Assembly: GCA_003096235.1 (NCBI GenBank)
Contig: PIXT01000124.1
Span: forward strand, 1 to 5,596
Length of the DNA: 5,596 nt
Reading direction: 5' to 3'
Source: Candidatus Bathyarchaeum sp.
GTDB lineage: Archaea > Thermoproteota > Bathyarchaeia > Bathyarchaeales > Bathyarchaeaceae
The position numbers and the translations under genes were made by a program. The notes beneath the pieces are model-generated. The model did not search any database. It had not been told where the DNA came from and saw nothing but the letters and a program-made list of their open reading frames with translations. Of this stretch, positions 2,609-5,596 are shown piece by piece. Each line of letters begins with the position of its first letter. Within the stretch, counting starts at the first letter, position 1.

Positions 2609-5596
2609 CTATTTACGTTGTTGATGTGTCCAGTAGGCTGCTACTCCGATGACACAAATTGCCGCAACTGCCACTATTACCAGAACTTCTGTTGAGATTG
2701 CAGGCTCTTTTGTTGTTGGCTGTTCGGGTTCGGACATTTCGGGTGTTCCGGGCTGAGTCGGCGTTTCTGGTTTTGATGGCTGTTCTGGCTCTGTTGGAAT
2801 CTCTGGCTCCTCCGGCTCTTCAGGTTCTGTCGGTGTCTCAGGTTCCTCAGGCTCTGTGGGCACAAAATCAGGCAATGCAGAAGGAACGTCAAGTGCTGGA
2901 ACTGCAACTGGTGCTGTTAGGGGGTAGTAGTCGTTGTTGTTTTCATCAATAACGTGTTCGGTGTCGCCTATGCCGTCGCCATTGTTGTCTGTGCCAGCAT
3001 AGTCGCTCCAATAGTTTCCGCCAATGGAATAGGTGGAGTTCCAGTTTTCCCTCCAAGGAAAGCTGCTTACCGAAACATTGTTGTCCACAAAGTTGTTGGA
3101 GTAGAAAGTGTTTGGAGAAGAGTTTTCGTCTATTTTGACTCCAATATTGTTGTTTGTTATGTGATTATTAATGACGAAGCTTTGTTTGGATGTTGTGTTT
3201 AAGAATATGCCTGCGGCACTGTTTTCTGAAATTATGTTGCAGGATATGTTGTTGTTTTGGCTGTAGTACCAGAAATCTCCTCTGGTGTAAACCGATTCTG
3301 TGTATATTCCGTAAGTGTTGTCGCGTATGCTGTTTCCCTCAATCAAGTTGTGGAATGAGCCAAACAGGTAGATGCCGTGACTGTTTCTGGTTAACGTATT
3401 CCCAAAAATCATGTTCTCAGAGGATGGTCCCTTAATGTAAATAGCCTGTTCACAGTTTCCAATAGCGTTTCCAGAAATGGTAACAGCTGTTGCGTGGTCA
3501 AAAATTAGTACACCAGTCGAGTTTATTGCCTGAATCTTGTTATCGACAATTTTGGTTCTAGAGGCGTCATCTATTTTGATGGCAGGATGCTCGTAAGTTG
3601 TTATGGTGTTGGCTTTTATGGTGTTGTTTTTACCTGAATTTTCAATGAATATTGCAGTTCCTTCACCAATAAAGTAGTTATCTCGTATTACGTTAAATGA
3701 AGAAGAATACTGGAAATAGATTCCGTTATAACCAATGTGTACTGTGTTGTTGTACAGCTCATTGTAAGAAGCATGCCTCATGCTAATTCCGTTTACGGTG
3801 TTTCGGAACACTGTGTTATTTGTCGCGTCATATTGGTAGGTTAGGTCTGCTCCTTGCAGAGTTATCCATGTTATGTTGTTTTCGAAAATCTTGTTGTTTT
3901 TTCCTTCCACCCATATGCCGCACGATCCCTCATTGCTGTAAAAGAGGTTATTGTTACTGAATTCGCGGAATCCAATACCTAAATGCCCAGAAGATGAAAT
4001 CACACAATTATCGTAGACCTGATTTTCTGACGAGTTGTAGGCTTCAATTACGGTAGCAGTTGTTACAACAGTGTTGTTGCGAATGATGTTGCCTGAACAA
4101 TCAGATAGAAAAAGTGCATTGTACCATGTTGAGTTTAAAGTGTTTCCAGAAATTGTGTTGTTGTTGCAGTGTGAGTCTAAAACGATTCCATTAGCTTGAG
4201 CCATCAGGTTGTTGCCACAAACAACCACAAAAGAGGAGTTGTCTAGATGAATTGCATTTTTAAAATTTGATATGTTAAAGTTTTTGATTGTGACGTTTGT
4301 TACGTCTTTCAGGTAGATTCCTATGCCTTCTTGTCGACTTTTTCCGGTAACCGTGAAGTTTTTTGCGTCTATTATGATGTTGCTTTTTTCAACTAAAAGC
4401 TCAGCATTTAGGTCGCTTGTTAACGCATAAAAGTTGCCATTACGGCTAATTGGAGCAACCGAGGGCTCAATTAGACCATCAGACCAAATGTACACTCTGC
4501 TGTACTGTTGACTTGTCGAATCTGGTTGCTCAGGTTCTTCAGGTGTGGAAGAAGTGTATTCAGGGAGAATAAATGGAACGGTAATCGTTGGAACGTCAAA
4601 GGGCGTCATTAGTGGATAGTAGTCTTTGTTGATTTCGTCAACAATGTATTCTGTATCACCGATGCCGTCTCCATTATTGTCTGTGCCTGAGTAGTCGCTC
4701 CAGTAGTTGCCGCCAACAGGATACGTAGTATTCCAATGCTCTCTCCAAGAGAAACCTCCGACAGAGGCGTTGTTATCTACAAAGTTGTTTTGGTAAAAAT
4801 TGTTGCGTGAAGAATCATCCCCAATAAGGACTGCAAAGTTGTTGCCTGTTATGATGTTTTTTGTAACTTTGTTTTGTTGGGATGAAGCGTTGAAGAATAT
4901 AGCAGAGCCAATGTTTTCTGAAATAATGTTCAAAGTGATGTTGTTTTCTGTGGCGTAGTACCATTGGTTTCCGCCGAATATAGACTCTGAGTATACGCCA
5001 TAAACGTTAGACGTTATGAGGTTTTCAGTTATTGTGATATTTGTTTCTCCGACAATGAATACGCCATACTTGTTTCTAGCTATAGTGTTTCCCGAAATAA
5101 CGTGGTTAGATGCCCCCCATCTAAAAGAGATTCCCTGTTCACAGTTTGCAATGCTGTTCCCAGTTACAACAATTTCGTAGCCATAATGAGAAACTGAGAT
5201 TCCTGTGGAGTTTATTGCCTGAATGTTATTATCGATGATTTTTATTCCAATCCCGCCATCAACTGCAACTCCGACAGAGCCAACTGTGGTTATGTTGTTG
5301 TTTTGGATAGTGTTGTTTGTGCAGTAACCCTCAATGTCTACGCCTGTACCTTTGCCGCTAATGTTGTTATCGTGAACTGTGTTGTTTGAAGATTGGTCAA
5401 CACGAACTTCGGCGATTGAGTTTTCGTAAACTTCACTGTTTAACGCACCCGTTAAGCGGATTATGTTGGCGTTGTTGTGGAAAACCAGATTATTTGTGCC
5501 ACCAAAGTATATTCCACATTCGTTGTTTTCGTATATTGTGTTGTTATCGCCCCCCACCGTTATTGCGACTCCTTTGTTACTGTAAATGAGGTTGTC
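2609..5596 (-). CDS. Giant cell-surface beta-helix (NosD-like) protein with C-terminal membrane anchor, 5' end outside window
   Basis: Probably an extracellular protein held in the membrane by its C-terminus; the ligand or role is unknown. The frame is open to the window edge: 13 codons precede the GTG at 5557, and they continue the repeat pattern, so that GTG is internal. Numbering from it (982 residues to TAG): beta-helix module A to about 317; Pro/Glu linker 318-352; module B from YIWSDG (356-361) to about 881; acidic Pro/Glu/Thr linker 882-953; membrane helix about 958-976; tail HQQRK. Modules are built of Asn-rich coils of the type GNTIxxNxxGIxL, the PbH1/NosD parallel beta-helix pattern. 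Each module ends in the same cap with NYWSDY, DNNGDGIGD and DYYPL. About thirty N-x-S/T sites suggest N-glycosylation. No pectate lyase or other catalytic signature was recognised. Such proteins are often labelled NosD or copper-binding by similarity, but nothing here supports a nitrous oxide role. Function as adhesin, S-layer-associated or glycan-binding protein is inference. Confidence 0.88.
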   Translation of the reverse strand, partial: DNLIYSNKGVAITVGGDNNTIYENNECGIYFGGTNNLVFHNNANIIRLTGALNSEVYENSIAEVRVDQSSNNTVHDNNISGKGTGVDIEGYCTNNTIQNNNITTVGSVGVAVDGGIGIKIIDNNIQAINSTGISVSHYGYEIVVTGNSIANCEQGISFRWGASNHVISGNTIARNKYGVFIVGETNITITENLITSNVYGVYSESIFGGNQWYYATENNITLNIISENIGSAIFFNASSQQNKVTKNIITGNNFAVLIGDDSSRNNFYQNNFVDNNASVGGFSWREHWNTTYPVGGNYWSDYSGTDNNGDGIGDTEYIVDEINKDYYPLMTPFDVPTITVPFILPEYTSSTPEEPEQPDSTSQQYSRVYIWSDGLIEPSVAPISRNGNFYALTSDLNAELLVEKSNIIIDAKNFTVTGKSRQEGIGIYLKDVTNVTIKNFNISNFKNAIHLDNSSFVVVCGNNLMAQANGIVLDSHCNNNTISGNTLNSTWYNALFLSDCSGNIIRNNTVVTTATVIEAYNSSENQVYDNCVISSSGHLGIGFREFSNNNLFYSNEGSCGIWVEGKNNKIFENNITWITLQGADLTYQYDATNNTVFRNTVNGISMRHASYNELYNNTVHIGYNGIYFQYSSSFNVIRDNYFIGEGTAIFIENSGKNNTIKANTITTYEHPAIKIDDASRTKIVDNKIQAINSTGVLIFDHATAVTISGNAIGNCEQAIYIKGPSSENMIFGNTLTRNSHGIYLFGSFHNLIEGNSIRDNTYGIYTESVYTRGDFWYYSQNNNISCNIISENSAAGIFLNTTSKQSFVINNHITNNNIGVKIDENSSPNTFYSNNFVDNNVSVSSFPWRENWNSTYSIGGNYWSDYAGTDNNGDGIGDTEHVIDENNNDYYPLTAPVAVPALDVPSALPDFVPTEPEEPETPTEPEEPEEPEIPTEPEQPSKPETPTQPGTPEMSEPEQPTTKEPAISTEVLVIVAVAAICVIGVAAYWTHQQRK
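2630..2686 (-). other. C-terminal transmembrane anchor of the surface protein
   Basis: Residues about 958-976 run from VLVIVAVAAICVIGV to AAYW, a single hydrophobic helix followed by THQQRK. Hydrophobic helix plus short basic tail fits a stop-transfer anchor with a cytosolic end. No PGF or PEF archaeosortase motif precedes the helix. Confidence 0.85.
2702..2857 (-). repeat. Pro/Glu/Thr tandem repeat encoding the membrane-proximal stalk
   Basis: Residues 901-952 repeat a unit of about 9-12 residues such as TEPEEPETP, TEPEEPEEPEIP and TEPEQPSKPETP. The stretch is strongly acidic and without Asn, unlike the beta-helix. It probably forms an extended stalk that lifts the beta-helix away from the membrane. 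Repeat number may vary between strains. Confidence 0.8.
2900..4501 (-). repeat. Beta-helix module B (second copy of the internal duplication)
   Basis: Residues 353-886 form a complete module: a head with VYIWSDG, EPSVAPI and NIIIDAKNFTV, then Asn-rich coils, then the aromatic and calcium-loop cap. It aligns with the partial copy to the right at an offset of 563-564 residues. For example IQAINSTG lies at 675-682 here and 112-119 there. At DNA level a 17-base match (3519-3535 and 5208-5224) is exactly 1689 bases apart. The head normally begins such proteins, so here it marks an internal module start. Confidence 0.85.
2915..3103 (-). other. C-terminal cap of module B with calcium-loop-like motif
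   Basis: Residues 819-881 hold NNFVDNN, then WRENW, GGNYWSDY, DNNGDGIGD (857-865) and DYYPL. The DxNxDGxGD spacing resembles calcium-binding loops. The aromatic residues (Trp835, Trp839, Tyr849, Trp850, Tyr853) probably close the end of the helix. Confidence 0.75.
4502..4606 (-). other. Inter-module Pro/Glu linker
   Basis: Residues 318-352 (with TPEEPEQPDSTSQQ at 338-351) separate the cap of module A from the head of module B. The composition is a short version of the membrane-proximal stalk, suggesting both linkers share an origin. Confidence 0.75.
4594..5596 (-). repeat. Beta-helix module A (first copy, cut by the window edge)
   Basis: Residues from the window edge to about 321 match the last 330 or so residues of module B. 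The cap repeats with few changes: WREHWNTTY, GGNYWSDY (282-289), DNNGDGIGD (293-301) and KDYYPL. Its coils corresponding to the first 200 residues of module B, including the head, are outside the window. Confidence 0.85.
4607..4795 (-). other. C-terminal cap of module A with calcium-loop-like motif
   Basis: Residues 255-317 carry the same order of motifs as the module B cap, with Trp271, Trp275, Tyr285, Trp286 and Tyr289 and the loop Asp293-Asn295-Asp297-Gly298-Asp301. Conservation is highest here between the two copies, pointing to a structural or ligand-binding constraint. Confidence 0.75.

Noticed and set aside
2377..2652. A 91-codon frame on the + strand starting at ATG 2377
   Set aside because: Its product is rich in Lys, Tyr and Arg without domain-like features, it has no ribosome binding site, and its end overlaps the conserved membrane anchor of the convergent gene. 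The A/T-rich sequence explains it.
2659..3435. Three + strand frames opposite the large gene (2659, 2954 and 3190), and another at 5386
   Set aside because: They are antisense to Asn-rich coils and the Pro/Glu repeat. Their Cys-, Leu- or Val-rich products reflect the repeated GTTGTT and GGCTCT complement of those codons.
5555..5557. GTG at 5557 as the real start of the large protein
   Set aside because: The 13 codons upstream to the window edge stay open and continue the Asn-rich coil pattern, and no signal peptide follows the GTG.
3000..5596. Frequent GTTGTT and short recurring strings that could suggest a CRISPR or satellite array
   Set aside because: The strings are the complement of Asn codons in beta-helix coils; spacing is irregular and there are no constant repeats with unique spacers.
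2609..5596. NosD copper-chaperone or nitrous oxide reductase role for the beta-helix protein
   Set aside because: The similarity is to the general PbH1/NosD repeat fold only; no nos genes lie nearby and the membrane-anchored two-module layout fits a surface protein.
2609..5596. Polysaccharide lyase or hydrolase activity of the beta-helix
   Set aside because: I could not see a pectate lyase, pectinesterase or glycoside hydrolase 28 active-site signature in the coils.

Overview
The window looks archaeal, most likely from a mesophilic lineage such as Bathyarchaeia or a methanogen relative; this taxonomic call is an inference. It rests on four things: a stand-alone IMP cyclohydrolase domain of PurH, an RNase J-like beta-CASP metallo-hydrolase, a one-domain superoxide reductase (neelaredoxin type), and a very large Asn-rich beta-helix surface protein with an acidic Pro/Glu linker and a C-terminal membrane anchor. 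T runs after stop codons and a TATA-like box before the second gene also fit archaea.

Layout. Bases 1-2238 carry three genes on the + strand, closely spaced (57 and 36 bases apart): the 3' end of purH (1-201), the beta-CASP metallo-beta-lactamase-fold nuclease (259-1818) and the superoxide reductase (1855-2238). Bases 2239-2608 form a 370-base gap between convergent genes. The left half of the gap is relatively GC-rich and full of short inverted repeats. The right half is AT-rich, with a TATA-like stretch, three perfect palindromes and T runs on the - strand. A 51-codon frame encoding a possible small membrane peptide (2345-2500) lies within it. Bases 2609-5596 are filled by the 3' part of one - strand gene, whose start lies beyond the right edge.

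The large protein has two tandem beta-helix modules about 563 residues apart. Each ends in the same aromatic cap with a calcium-loop-like DxNxDGxGD motif. The second module is followed by the acidic linker and one membrane helix. Extrapolating the duplication, about 210 residues plus a signal peptide should be missing to the right.

The + strand genes cover de novo purine synthesis, probable RNA processing and superoxide detoxification. They read as ordinary housekeeping and stress genes that may share transcripts, and the sequence does not show a common pathway. I found no convincing new defence or mobile system. The most interesting items are the duplicated surface protein, the structured and palindromic convergent gap with its small frame, the changed first residue of the EKHxP motif in the superoxide reductase and its ambiguous start, and the extended N-terminal part of the RNase J-like protein.
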